Source of the DNA: Lithodes maja
Lineage: Eukaryota > Arthropoda > Malacostraca > Decapoda > Lithodidae
Assembly: GCA_037953745.1 (NCBI GenBank)
Contig: JBAKBP010007403.1
Span: 36,334-100,333, forward strand
Direction of reading: 5' to 3'
Length of the DNA stretch: 64,000 bases
Under the pieces are notes generated by a model, which made no database searches, had not been told where the DNA came from, and saw nothing but the letters and a program-made list of their open reading frames with translations. Positions within the stretch are counted from its first letter, which is position 1, and every line of letters begins with the position of its first letter. Position numbers and translations under genes: made by a program. This document shows positions 53,490 to 63,332 of the stretch, in pieces.

Positions 53490-55339
53490 TGTTACGAACT
53501 GGCACTCGGGTACACAAGGGCTCTCAATCAGGACTCGAATACGGCTCGCTGCCACAACGGAAACACACGATCCCAACCCCTGAGTACTGCCAGCCGAACA
53601 AAAAACACCAATACCCTCCAGAGTTCAATCTGCTATAACGGGGTATACAAGAACTCGGTACTAGTGTTCAACAACAGACTAATAAAGAGACAGGAATTAT
53701 CTAGTCTGGTCAACAATCAAATAATGAAGTAAAAACAACAACACAAAAGAATAGTGTTGGCCGAAGCCGAAGTAATCCACCCTTGACTATGAACTTAAGA
53801 AGTCCACCACCCTCTACTTCGGATCGGCACTATTACGTTACGTTAATTAATAGTCCTTAAGCATCGAGCAAGGAATCTTCTGAAAAAAGTTAGATGCTTC
53901 TCGGATGCTCGTAAGAAGTACGTATCGGATTTTGAACAGTAATTCAATAAGCAAAAACACTGGCAATTAAATACTATTAAAGGCTTAAATTGGCATAAGA
54001 ATAATTAAAAGAATATGCAATAGTAAATGGCAAACATTAAAAGGAAGTACTCCGCAAATGCAACGGCAATAGCCTACTCGGATTGTGCTCGTGGGCCACT
54101 AATCACTAAAGTAGCCAAACTTGCAACACATGAAATCAATAGTGCATGAACAATATCATACATAAGGAAAGCTTCAATACTATTCTGTATCTACTAATCG
54201 AGTAAAGTCTAGCTGGGGTACTGTAGGCAAAAAGGTAGCAGTGACTGAGCAAAAACGGCTCGTAGCCTAGCGAAGTCCTCACGACTTGTTTAAAGTATTA
54301 CGTTAAAACTAACAAGTGCGCTTTGAGAAATCCAGATCCCTTGTATCTGGTTTTCTCCCGGCTCCTTGACAAAGTAAAAACAAACTGTTAATAAAATACA
54401 GGGTGGTTAGGCTCTTGCCCTCACGCACTGTAAATTATTAACTCAACACAGTCAGCCGCGAAGACAACCTAGGCTTCACTGAACCGAAACGAGTATGAAG
54501 GTTTATCGCTTAACCACTGCATCAAACAACAACTCGTAACACAGAAAAGCCTTACCCCAGTCTAGCATTCCCTGGACTAGCAGAAAACAGGAATAATAAT
54601 AATAACACACAGGGAAATGCATATACAAGTGCAACAAACATAAATCAATCCTATTCTAAGTCAACCCATCCAAAATAGGCTATCTAATAGGCAAGTATCT
54701 TGTGAGAACTCAAGCGATAATACGTTGGCTGACTAGCTCTGCACCAACGGGACCATGGAAGTTAAACAGGGTAGGGAAAAGAGGAAATAAGAATGTAAGG
54801 TAGTAGAGAAAGTTCCCATCAGTCAGAAGAATATAAATAGTTAGCAAGGGAAATGAGAAGTCGCTCTGCCTAATGAGTTCTGATGAAAAAATGGCTAGAC
54901 TTCCCTTTTATACCTGGCCCTCTAGTGAGCCCAACGTGAACTACTAAGGACCGCCCACTGACAACCATGACGTCATTTCTCTCTCTCCTCTGGGATATAC
55001 AAAGGTTCCCCTAGCACTGAGGGAGGGAGGAATGCGAGTGAGTTAGGCCTACCTCCTGCCTGGCGTACCCACTGACCCCTAACTGTGGCCGTTTCTCTTC
55101 CCATCATTACAAATAAGTTTTACACACAATACTTATAACTAATGATATAAAATAGAACTCGTTGACTCAGATGAAAACAAAATACATATTCATAATACTT
55201 ATAGTACAACGGCTCACATGAACTAAGTTAGGAAACTCTACATAGACTACAGCCAAAGTTCCTGCCCTGACGATCCTAGCGAGAGTGGGGCATGACTAGG
55301 CGTTCTGTACAGCATGCTCACACGTGGACATGCGTCACA
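53490..55339 (-). repeat. 5' LTR of Gmr1-like copy 3
   Basis: On the minus strand it starts TGTGACGC at 55339 and ends CGTAACA at 53490 (1,850 bp). Internal blocks such as CTCGCTAGGATCGTCAGGGC are shared with the copy 1 LTR (CTCGCTAGGATCGCCAGGGC at 3384). No PBS-like TGG immediately follows, so the junction may be damaged. Confidence 0.78.
54905..54975 (-). promoter_or_regulatory. Candidate LTR promoter: CRE palindrome and TATA box
   Basis: Minus-strand TGACGTCA (54968-54975) lies about 55 bases upstream of GTATAAAAG (54905-54913). The combination matches the CRE plus TATA in the copy 1 LTR. Confidence 0.45.
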
Positions 55340-55940
55340 TGCTGCATACTTTGTAGCTAAAGCAATCCAGTCGACTTTCCTAATTTTGGAAGTATATAAG
55401 GTGCCCAGGGAGGGGGTCAGCAACAAAATCACTGAGGTTAAAATCCATAATTAAATGAAAGATTGAACAAGACTATATGTGAAATTAGAATGAGCGAGAA
55501 ACACTTATGATGGGTATTTAAATTGGTGGAGGCCGAATAACACACCACAAATCATAAACAAAACATAATAATGAGATGAGGTGTCCAAGCCGCATAGCGA
55601 GTCTTAATGATTCATTAAAGTCTACAATTACCACCAAACGACGAGGGTAAGAAAGGAATATCCTGGTCACGGCACCATGTAACGTTACAGGTGCGGTTCG
55701 AACCCATAACATTAACAAACATCCCACAAAAGAAACCCCAAAACAGAGATCTATTATTCAGACTCAATAAAAAGTGGTGTGAATGACTTATCCTAAAGTC
55801 AAAAGTGGTATGTTAAACTTCCACAAACTAGTAACTCATATGAGTTACTGAACCCTTTGTAAGGTAAAAGTAGAGTTAAAAAAATATCAAATGATATCAA
55901 TTAGCCATTGGCATTAAGAAACCCCAAAGATATTCCTTCC
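55340..55940. other. Unannotated stretch
   Basis: One B-box-like GGTTCGAACCC near 55693 without a convincing A box; nothing else recognised. Confidence 0.45.
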
Positions 55941-55944
55941 TTAA

Positions 55945-56424
55945 CCCTCCTGGCCCGGGCAGGCTCTCAAAATGACAGTGTGGGCTACCCGGACGATCTG
56001 GCCAAAAAACGTCTAGGCCTAGGCTACCGTATTTTTGTTTAGTTTAACTGCTAGAAATTTCCCACGCACCTATAAATGTAGTGCGGTTTCCAATCTGTAG
56101 ACTGGCGTTGAGTAGAGCTCTCTAAGTCAACTGGTTCAGTTGTGATGACGATTTCAGTGGAGAGCACTTGCAGGCGATGTTAGCAATATGACGATCTTTT
56201 CACTACTGAAACAACGACATACAGACATACAATAACAAACGAGTCTTCTCTTTCTTGTTTTCGGAGGTGCGGTGACGTAACGATCAGCTTTGTTTACATG
56301 CGTCGGACGCACAGCGTTCAGACCAAGCTGAATAGGCTTTCAAGCTTACAGATTTTAAAATGACACCCAGGCACCTGCCCTTAATTCGTGGTGTCATTTT
56401 AAAATGACAACCGGGCCAGGAGGG
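55945..56424. mobile_element. piggyBac-type MITE, family C
   Basis: 480 bp between TTAA repeats (55941-55944, 56425-56428). The terminal inverted repeats CCCTCCTGGCCCGG and CCGGGCCAGGAGGG match perfectly, and the subterminal AAAATGACA occurs near both ends. No ORF. Confidence 0.85.
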
Positions 56425-56428
56425 TTAA

Positions 56429-57180
56429 TCCTCGTCAATCATTATTTATGAAAGACCATAGAGTGTTGCACTATGAATACAAATACTATCAATATATAAG
56501 TGAAAGAATAATATTAGGTGTAGGTGGTAATTGTCAAACATTAAGTACAATTATATAATTTATTTACATGAACTTATCTATATAATTAATTGAATACAAT
56601 TTATCAAAACATAGAACATAACAACACATGTTTAACTGAATATATAAATTTATCTATTAAGAGAGTAAGATTGGAAAAGGCAAATTAACTACTTATCGTA
56701 TTCCCATGGTAACTCTTTTACAAGTGATGAATCAGGACAGGCAGGAGGTGGTGATGGTCTCAGAACTGAATATACCAACTCTGTCTGCTCTATTTATACC
56801 CTTGGAAATGGTAAACATATCATACTGGCCTTATTCTGAAATATCCTATTTTACTCTCATAATCTTTGAACTTACTAAATCATCAAAGAGTATGATAACA
56901 TAATCATAAAATGAATCCATATCAAAATAATATTACCCAACTGAATTAATATCAAGAAATATAATTATGATCCTACGTCTGGCATGAACGTGAACATAGA
57001 GGGAGTGGGGGGGGGGGGGGAATTGAGAGTGGGGGTGATCTTGAGAGAGAGAGTGAAGGAGAGAGAAGGGGGAGGGGGGAAGAAGAAGGGAGAGAGAGCA
57101 CAGTTTGGTGAATATCTAGATCGTTCTACACATTACCAGGTGAGGGTACACTCCAAGCCTGAAATATTGTACCCACCTTA
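56429..57180. other. Unannotated stretch with purine-rich tract
   Basis: AT-rich, then a G-run and GA-rich tract (56998-57105) that could form G-rich or triplex-type structures. No gene recognised. Confidence 0.5.
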
Positions 57181-57184
57181 TTAA

Positions 57185-57664
57185 CCCTTAAATGTCGGGG
57201 CGCAACATAAGTCGAGTTAAATAAAGCTGGACTATGTGGCGGTGCTCGACATATATCGTGTGGCAATTTCAGCACGTAATGTGGCTGAGAGAGAGAGACA
57301 AGTGGTGGCAGGAGAGTAGCGAGCGTATGACTGCTCCAGACCACCGCGGCGAACCTACTGACACGAATCCCACCTCCTCCCTCCCTCTCTCACTCGCTAT
57401 ATACGGAATTGTATGGGGAAAGTGCCTAATTACATGCTTTTTGCACTCGCGTTGCACGGTTATTGCAAGAAAACTAGCCATCATAAAAGGATCGTTATGG
57501 TGTCATTCGAAAGCTCTGTTTATGTCCTTTCAGGGATAGATACTTGTTTTACGTTCTGGGTCTTATTTAGGCATGAAAATGATCACGTAAACAGCCCTAT
57601 TTTGGCTAAAAACACCCCGCTGGGCGGTACATATAAATAAACCGCATAGGCCGCTCGTAAGGTG
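57185..57664. mobile_element. piggyBac-type MITE, family B, copy 1
   Basis: 480 bp between TTAA repeats (57181-57184, 57665-57668). The left end CCCTTAAATGTCGG...CATAAGTCGAGTT matches the inverted right end of 58311-58720, placing both in one family. The right end begins (inverted) CACCTTACGAGCGG. Internal GA run; no transposase. Confidence 0.75.
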
Positions 57665-57788
57665 TTAAGTAAGATAGATAACCTTAACACTTTCGAAGTA
57701 GTAAAATGTCCAAAACAATGCCACTCTGTGCTAACCTTCGTGTATTCATTCTCACATTCATTCAAGTCCTCAAACAAAATCGCTCCGG

Positions 57789-57938
57789 TTTAACCAAGAG
57801 TTAGTAAGATAAGTAAGGAGATCACCAGTAGAGCGACCCTTAAGGAAACTGTACTGGCGTTCTGAAAGAATATTATGGGAAGAAAAAATACTTAAGACAT
57901 TTTGAATTAAGAACATATTACAAAACTTTAGTGATACA
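57789..57938 (-). mobile_element. LINE A fragment (150 bp)
   Basis: Matches the LINE A segment around 48530-48670 (AAGAGTTAGTAAGATA, GATCACCAGTAGAGCGACCC, TACTGGCG) with many substitutions, indicating an old relic. Confidence 0.75.
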
Positions 57939-58306
57939 AACAAACAAACAAATCCGTAAATTTAGCAACATATAATTACAAAATATTACAATTACAGTCA
58001 TAATAACTGGCTGAGCCCATTAACCATATTGATTTTTGAAGGTTCCAATTGTACTGTTCTACAAGACATTGTATTAGTAATAAATACAATAATACACAAT
58101 ACAAGGTATATTACATAAAACAATAATAATACAATACATATTACAATAACACAGTAATACACACAAATATTTTATCTCATTATATACGATTCATTGCCAT
58201 ATGAACCTGAACTTCAATATTATACTATTGACTGATTCTAACAAGGTATTGTGAAGTACATAACTATAGCACTATTATATTACTGTATCCAATACATAAG
58301 TGGGTC
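57939..58306. other. Unannotated AT-rich stretch
   Basis: Nothing recognised. Confidence 0.5.
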
Positions 58307-58310
58307 TTAA

Positions 58311-58720
58311 CCCTTGTCTAGCGGGCCCTCTGTGGCCGTTTTGGGCCTTTTCAGGCCATTCTGACAGCTATATCAACCATCAGTATGAAAGGAACTGTAT
58401 TGTGCCGAAAACTAGGTGGAAATCGCTACACATTGACGTAACATACAGCTACGTAGCACTCGTGGAGCACTGACAGTGTTACCTCGAAGATGGAAGTTTA
58501 GCAGATTTTGCTACCTTGCTCACTTTTAGCGAACTATTGGTTACACTGTGATCCTCTCGCGCGGTGGGGGAACTGGAGTTAGTGTGGGCCGGGAGGCCAC
58601 AGATATCGGACGTATGGATCATTACTATCCCACTCATTTTCACTCGATTTACACCATTTTTTCACTCGTTTTTTGCCTGTTTTTTCAACTCGACTTATGT
58701 GGTGAGCCGCTCTTTAAGGG
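58311..58720. mobile_element. piggyBac-type MITE, family B, copy 2
   Basis: 410 bp between TTAA repeats (58307-58310, 58721-58724) with CCCTT/AAGGG ends. The right-end sequence CGACTTATGTGG...TTTAAGGG is the inverted equivalent of the left end of the copy at 57185. Confidence 0.8.
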
Positions 58721-58865
58721 TTAATGAGTGAACAAACTTAGTAGTGATTTAGTAGGTACTTTTTAGCATAGATTTTAAAGATTACTTTGTCGGATATAGT
58801 TTTTAAATATGAAGGTAGGTTATTCTACAGATTGCAAGTTATAAATAGTTTGCATAATTCTCTCG

Positions 58866-59994
58866 TTCGGTTTCTATCCCTCCATCTGTGCCTTTGTCTC
58901 TAATTTCCTCTCCGGCCGTTCCATAGCCGCGGTTGTGGACGGCCATTGTTCACTTCCTCACCCTATAAACTCTAGTGTTCCTCAGGGCTCTGTCCTATCT
59001 CCTATTCTCTTTCTAATTTTTATAAATGCTCCCCTTAACTGTACCTCAATTCCCATCCATTCATACGCAGACGACTCAACCTTACACTACTCCATTAGTT
59101 TTTCAGAACACCTCAGCCAGCAATCCCTCAACGACAAACGTAATGAAGCCATAGAACTCTTAAATTCTGATCTAAATACTATTTCCAATTGGGGCAGAGA
59201 AAACCTTGTTTACTTTAATGCTTCCAAAACCAAATTTCTCCATCTATCTACCCGTCAGGATCTCCCAGCGGACTATCCCTTATTCTTCAACAATACAAAA
59301 ATCAACCCTTCATCTTCTCTCAATATTCTTGGTGTCTCTTTTTCTTCTGCTCTCATTTGGAAGGACCATATTACCAGTCTTGCTAAGGCAGCCTCCCAGA
59401 AGCTGGGTGTGCTCAACCGCCTTAGGGGGTTCTTTTCCCCTGCACAGCTTATTGCTCTGTACAGGGGCATAGTGCGCCCTTGTATTGAGTATTGTTCACA
59501 TGTGTGGGGAGGTTCCTCTCACACCGCTCTCCTAGACAAAGTTGAAAGGAAGGGCTTTTGTATCATTAATTCCCGTCCACTCACCAACTCTCTGCAATCT
59601 CTCTCTCTCCGCCGCAATGTTGCATCTCTCTCGCTATTCTATCGCTACTATAATAATCAGTGTTCCTCAGAGCTATCCCAGTGCATACCACCTCCTTTAC
59701 GTAGGGCACGTGGTACCCGTCTTGCAACTCAATCCCACCCCTACTCTGTGCAACTCTCCAACCCAAGAGTGAAACGTTACTCTCAAACTTTCTTCTACTC
59801 AACAGCTGAGCTCTGGAACTCTCTCCCAGAATCAGTCTTTCCCTCTTCCTATGACTTAAATTGCTTCAAACTCCGTGTGTCCAGGCATTTTGGCTCGAAC
59901 GTCCCTTGATTTTGGCCCTGTCACTCTTTCAACTATGGGGGAGGCACTCGCTATAGGCAGTTATGCCTTTTGCCTCCCTCAATCACATAGAAAC
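58866..59994 (+). mobile_element. LINE A, 5'-truncated recent copy
   Basis: Starts within RT (CGGTTTCTATCCCTCCATCTG) and ends with the family tail and an A-rich end (59990-60000). Confidence 0.9.
58935..59909 (+). CDS. LINE A reverse transcriptase C-terminal half (uninterrupted remnant)
   Basis: 324 codons open. Begins at VDGHCSLPHPINSSVPQGSV and retains the catalytic HSYADDSTLHYS, the thumb and the complete C-terminal domain through LNCFKLRVSRHFGSNVP. Differences from 47381-49012 are scattered single changes (for example IFINAPLNC for IFINDLLNC, which loses an Asp in the palm). Lacking the endonuclease and the first RT blocks, it cannot act alone. Confidence 0.8.
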   Translation: MDGHCSLPHPINSSVPQGSVLSPILFLIFINAPLNCTSIPIHSYADDSTLHYSISFSEHLSQQSLNDKRNEAIELLNSDLNTISNWGRENLVYFNASKTKFLHLSTRQDLPADYPLFFNNTKINPSSSLNILGVSFSSALIWKDHITSLAKAASQKLGVLNRLRGFFSPAQLIALYRGIVRPCIEYCSHVWGGSSHTALLDKVERKGFCIINSRPLTNSLQSLSLRRNVASLSLFYRYYNNQCSSELSQCIPPPLRRARGTRLATQSHPYSVQLSNPRVKRYSQTFFYSTAELWNSLPESVFPSSYDLNCFKLRVSRHFGSNVP

Positions 59995-60086
59995 AAAAAA
60001 ATGAGGACAAGTGAGCCTCAAATTATCTTTATAACAAGTGTTAATAGAGTGAGTGAATTGATGGCGCAGTAGTAAATTCAATAACA

Positions 60087-60325
60087 TTAAGGGAATTTTA
60101 ATTGATTATGTATAAATTGTATACTCTTTAAAGTGTGAATATCACCAAGTTTTAGAATACCTGTTGTTTTGAATAGTGGCAAAGTATGTTCGTGATGCCT
60201 TGATCTTGTTAGTTGTCTAATTATGCGTTTTTGGATTGTGACTAGTGATTTCAGAGTATTATGTGTTGTTGCATCCCAAGCTAAATTACAGTACTGCAGA
60301 TATGTATATATTAAGCTATGTATGG
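60087..60325 (-). pseudogene. Non-LTR RT C-terminal fragment (different family)
   Basis: The minus strand reads SLIYTYLQYCNLAWDATTHN, TIQKRIIRQLTRSRHHEHTL and ILKLGDIHTLKSIQFIHNQL, a pattern typical of the region after the RT palm in L2/CR1/Jockey-group LINEs. It is not LINE A or the CR1-like element. It ends exactly where repeat X begins. Confidence 0.55.
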
Positions 60326-60657
60326 ACAGTAGCCCAACTAAGTTTTGCGACAAAATATTATGTATGTGGCACCTGTCTAGTTTGCACTCCCGTCCCAAGC
60401 CGTGTGGTCCTGTCTAGCAGAGACCCGTGGTGTCGAGGCAGCCCCCACCGCCTACACTACCACAGTCAGGGCACGCAGTACTCGCACACGTTGGGCGCGA
60501 CATATGACAATATTGCTATCATTATTTGTTTGTATCATATTAGAAGGTTCTCTCTCTCTCTCGCTCTCGCTCTCGCTCTCTCTCTCTATCTCTAAATATA
60601 ATAGATTTACGCGCGACAAACTTTGTAGATTAGCACACACATACACACACACACAGC

Positions 60658-61035
60658 CCGTAGCCTAGTAGGTAGAGCTCTCGTTTCACACACGAGGGGT
60701 CGGGGGTTCAATCCCCGGCCGGGCAGAGACAAATTGGGCTTGTCTCCTTTCATGTGTTAGCCTCAGTTCACCTAGCTGTAAATAGGTACCTGGAATAAGT
60801 GGACGACGTTGTGACGTCCCATCTGGGGTTGGCAAAAATGGTACAAGGCGTGATGGGTATCATATGGTTCACCTAAGCTGATGGCTACCTAAGCCTTCGG
60901 GCGAGACGGTACCGTCTATAGTGAGAATGGTACCATACAGATCCACCCTAAGCCTTCGTTTCCGATGTCGCCAATTGGCTAAAAATACAGACTACACACA
61001 TATCCACAGCCATTCCAACGATACATATAACACCT
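60658..61035 (+). mobile_element. tRNA-headed SINE, better preserved copy
   Basis: Head with GTAGCCTAGTAGGTAGAGCTC (A box) and GGGGTTCAATCCCCGGCC (B box), then a body including CACCTAGCTGTAAATAGG and CACAGCCATTCCAACG. It inserted next to a (CA)n run; the inverted copy of repeat X lacks it. Confidence 0.75.
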
Positions 61036-61535
61036 ACACATATAGGAGGCGGGAAATAACGAGCATGCTCACTCCCGCAATACAACTAGAGTAAGTACAG
61101 CTAGAGTAAGTACACACACACCAGAATGGTAAGCGTCACTACTTTATAGATCCACATTCTATACATAACTTAAAATGAACACAATAAGTTGCATAGATTG
61201 TTATTTATAATCTATTATACACTTGTTAGTGATTGTTTTAATAATACTATACTTGGTGTTGGTGTCAGCGACATTGGCTGTAATTCTTATCCTTAGCCTT
61301 TCTATAACTCAAAAAGTGCTCAAGAAACGGGTAGTCAATTTCTACATCTATTTCCTGATCTACTCATATATTTGTTTTGTTCTTTATAAGATGTTATGCG
61401 GTCAGGATTAGCTTCAAGTTCGCTGACACCGGGTATAGATTTTATGAGTTATCCTAAACGTTTATATGCATCAACTGTATTAAATGTTACTCAATAAAAT
61501 GTAATTTTATACAGCTAAATGACTAAGAGTATCTG

Positions 61536-61868
61536 GGCAGTGTGTTGATTAAAGATGGGACTATGGATGAAGAGGTGCGGGAGAGGGTACAACAGGGGAA
61601 GAGGGTTGTAGGAACGCTAAAAGCAGTAACAAGAAATAGGGTGGTCAGTATGGAAGTGAAGAAGTCCTTGCATGACAGTGTGGTAATCCCGACACTGACT
61701 TACGGAAGCGAAGCATGGACGTTGGTTGAGAGACTCAGACCAAGAGTGAGAGCAGTGGAAATGAATTACTTAACCCGGGAACTGCGGGGAGACTCTCAAG
61801 AGTTCCCCCGGCGGACTGCGGGAAGACTCTTGAGAGTAAGTAAAACAAAAAATCAACTTTTGACATCG

Positions 61869-61899
<31 letters not shown>

Positions 61900-62747
61900 G
61901 TTTTTATTTTTTTTGGCCCCTGGGCCATGCAAAATCTCAGTCCTCTACCTCCCCTCCTTCCCCACTTTCCTCCTCTCCTTCAGTTATCACCTATTTTCCC
62001 TATTATTCCCTTATTCTGAGGTATATTTTCGTGCTAACATTAGCGAGTTGCAAGCAGGGTGTTGTCATCACTGATGGCAAGCGAGTGCAAGAGAGAGAGA
62101 GAGAGTATCGATCGACTGTGTCTCAGTGGCCTTGGGGGAAATTGGCGGGAAAGCAGGTTGCCTCACCCATACATTATATAACTCGCGGGCTATATCTCCG
62201 ATTTTGACCATCCAAACGCTGTTTTCACTCGTTTTATTGTTGTTTCAGGTTAATACCTTTATAATCAACCCATAATAGGCGCATATGGATAATTATTAAT
62301 GCTATTAATGGTACAATGAATATTTTAGTGACGGAAACACCTCAAATACGTCAGCACAGGGGGACGTTTCCAATTACCCCCATGCGCACTTGTTAGGTTA
62401 AGGAGTGCGTGCGGAGTTACATGGATAGACAGACTAATGAGGAAGTAAGAAGGAGGTGTGGTGTGGAGGTAGATGTGCTGGGAAGTGTGAAAAGGAACAA
62501 CTTGAGATGGTTCGGCCATATGGAACGTATGGAAAGTGAGAGAATGACTAAGAGGGTGTACGAGAGCGAGGTGGAGGGACAGAGGGGGAGAGGTAGACCG
62601 AATATGAGGTGGAAGGATGGAGTGAGGAACTACATGAACGAAGGCGGTGCTGGTTGGGGGGAGGGGCGTCGACTGACTGGGGACAGAGGTGCATGGGGGC
62701 GGTTCGTTCGTGGCCACCCCTTCGGGGATCACGGCGTCGGGCAATAG
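61536..62747 (+). pseudogene. RT C-terminal domain of RTE-like LINE, MITE-interrupted
   Basis: The first part reads VLIKDGTMDEEVRERVQQGK, VVSMEVKKSLHDSVVIPTL and TYGSEAWTLVERLRPRVRAV; after the MITE it resumes, in a shifted frame, with RRRCGVEVDVLGSVKRNNLR, WFGHMERM and GRPNMRWKDGVRNYM. The YGSEAW and WFGHMxRM motifs mark the C-terminal domain of RTE/BovB-type and related LINE reverse transcriptases. Catalytic blocks are absent. Small frameshifts near 62440 are visible. Confidence 0.75.
61774..62397. mobile_element. piggyBac-type MITE, family A, copy 2
   Basis: 624 bp between TTAA repeats (61770-61773, 62398-62401). Nearly identical to 5916-6549, including the CCCGGGA start, internal GACTCTTGAGAGTAAGTAAA and GTTAGG end. 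It differs mainly in homopolymer lengths (A-run 61869-61896 versus a mixed A/T tract). Confidence 0.88.
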
Positions 62748-62805
62748 ATAGATAGATAGAGATGACTAAGAGACTGAATTTGTCCGAACGTTTATAGCAT
62801 CTGAG

Positions 62806-63332
62806 GTTGTTGTTGTTGTTGTCGTTCCCCAAGCTGCCTGGCCGAACAGCCTCAAGGCCCCGAGCAAGGTCAAGGTCATAACCGAGCGCCCTCACAGTAC
62901 CCTCCCTGCCGACCACAATAAAGCCTGGGTGACCGAAGCCACTCCATGACGGGGAGCTGAGGAGGGCGCGGAAACGCCCGGGAAACCAAAGCCCCACCCA
63001 GGGCCCTGTGCCCCTCAGCAATTATGAAGAGAAAGTTGAAGGGCAAAGGAAAAATGTGACGCTTTGGCTTCCAATCTTGGTAGATTGGGAGGTCGATCCA
63101 CGGAAGAGACGCCGTCACTTGAGATCTAGAAAATATATAAGTAAAAGGAACAGTCAGAGTAAGCTATGGGTATGGCAGAGATCGCTCAGTTCTCACTCTG
63201 ATAGGCCAGCCCATCACCACATGACTAGAACCCAATCCTCTCAGCATCAGCTAGGAAAGGCCCTAGAATGCCGCCTTTGGCGGGGGGATAGCTCCCCAAT
63301 TTCAACCCCTTTCGGGGTTGGGCACCCGCCAG
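62806..63332 (-). mobile_element. Retroposed tail R, copy 3 (longest)
   Basis: 527 bp, ending on the minus strand in (AAC)n. The inverted repeat X copy lacks it, and AGCATCTG flanks both sides (near 62798 and 63332). It extends 230 bases further upstream than the copy at 17106, so that copy is 5'-truncated. Minus-strand open frames are short and show no known motif. Confidence 0.75.

Larger units (their letters stand above)
47047..55339 (-). mobile_element. Gmr1-like Ty3/Gypsy element, copy 3, with full gag-PR-IN-RT-RH order
   Basis: Reading from the right: 5' LTR (55339-53490), gag, zinc knuckle and protease, integrase, reverse transcriptase, RNase H. Integrase before RT is directly visible. 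RNase H is split by LINE A (47279-49012). No 3' LTR is found left of 47047, so the element is truncated or the LTR was lost. Several frameshifts and stops show it is dead. Confidence 0.88.
61530..62761 (+). mobile_element. RTE-like LINE 3' fragment with (ATAG)n tail
   Basis: Flanked by an 11-bp duplication ATGACTAAGAG (61519-61529, 62762-62772) that is single in the inverted repeat X copy. Ends in (ATAG)n. 5'-truncated and split by a MITE (61774-62397). Confidence 0.85.

Noticed and set aside
55640..55720. tRNA-like sequence with a B box
   Set aside because: No convincing A box at the right distance.
60658..60730. Functional tRNA gene
   Set aside because: Good A and B boxes but no paired acceptor stem, followed by a SINE body and a related diverged copy at 9318.
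61223..61411. Possible conserved small membrane protein shared with 21211-21501
   Set aside because: The two copies are the same repeat; most differences change amino acids and the left copy is disrupted by an A-run, so there is no sign of coding constraint.
62548..63118. Minus-strand frames (157 and 80 codons) over tail R and the LINE fragment
   Set aside because: They cross the boundary of two separate insertions and show no recognised domain.
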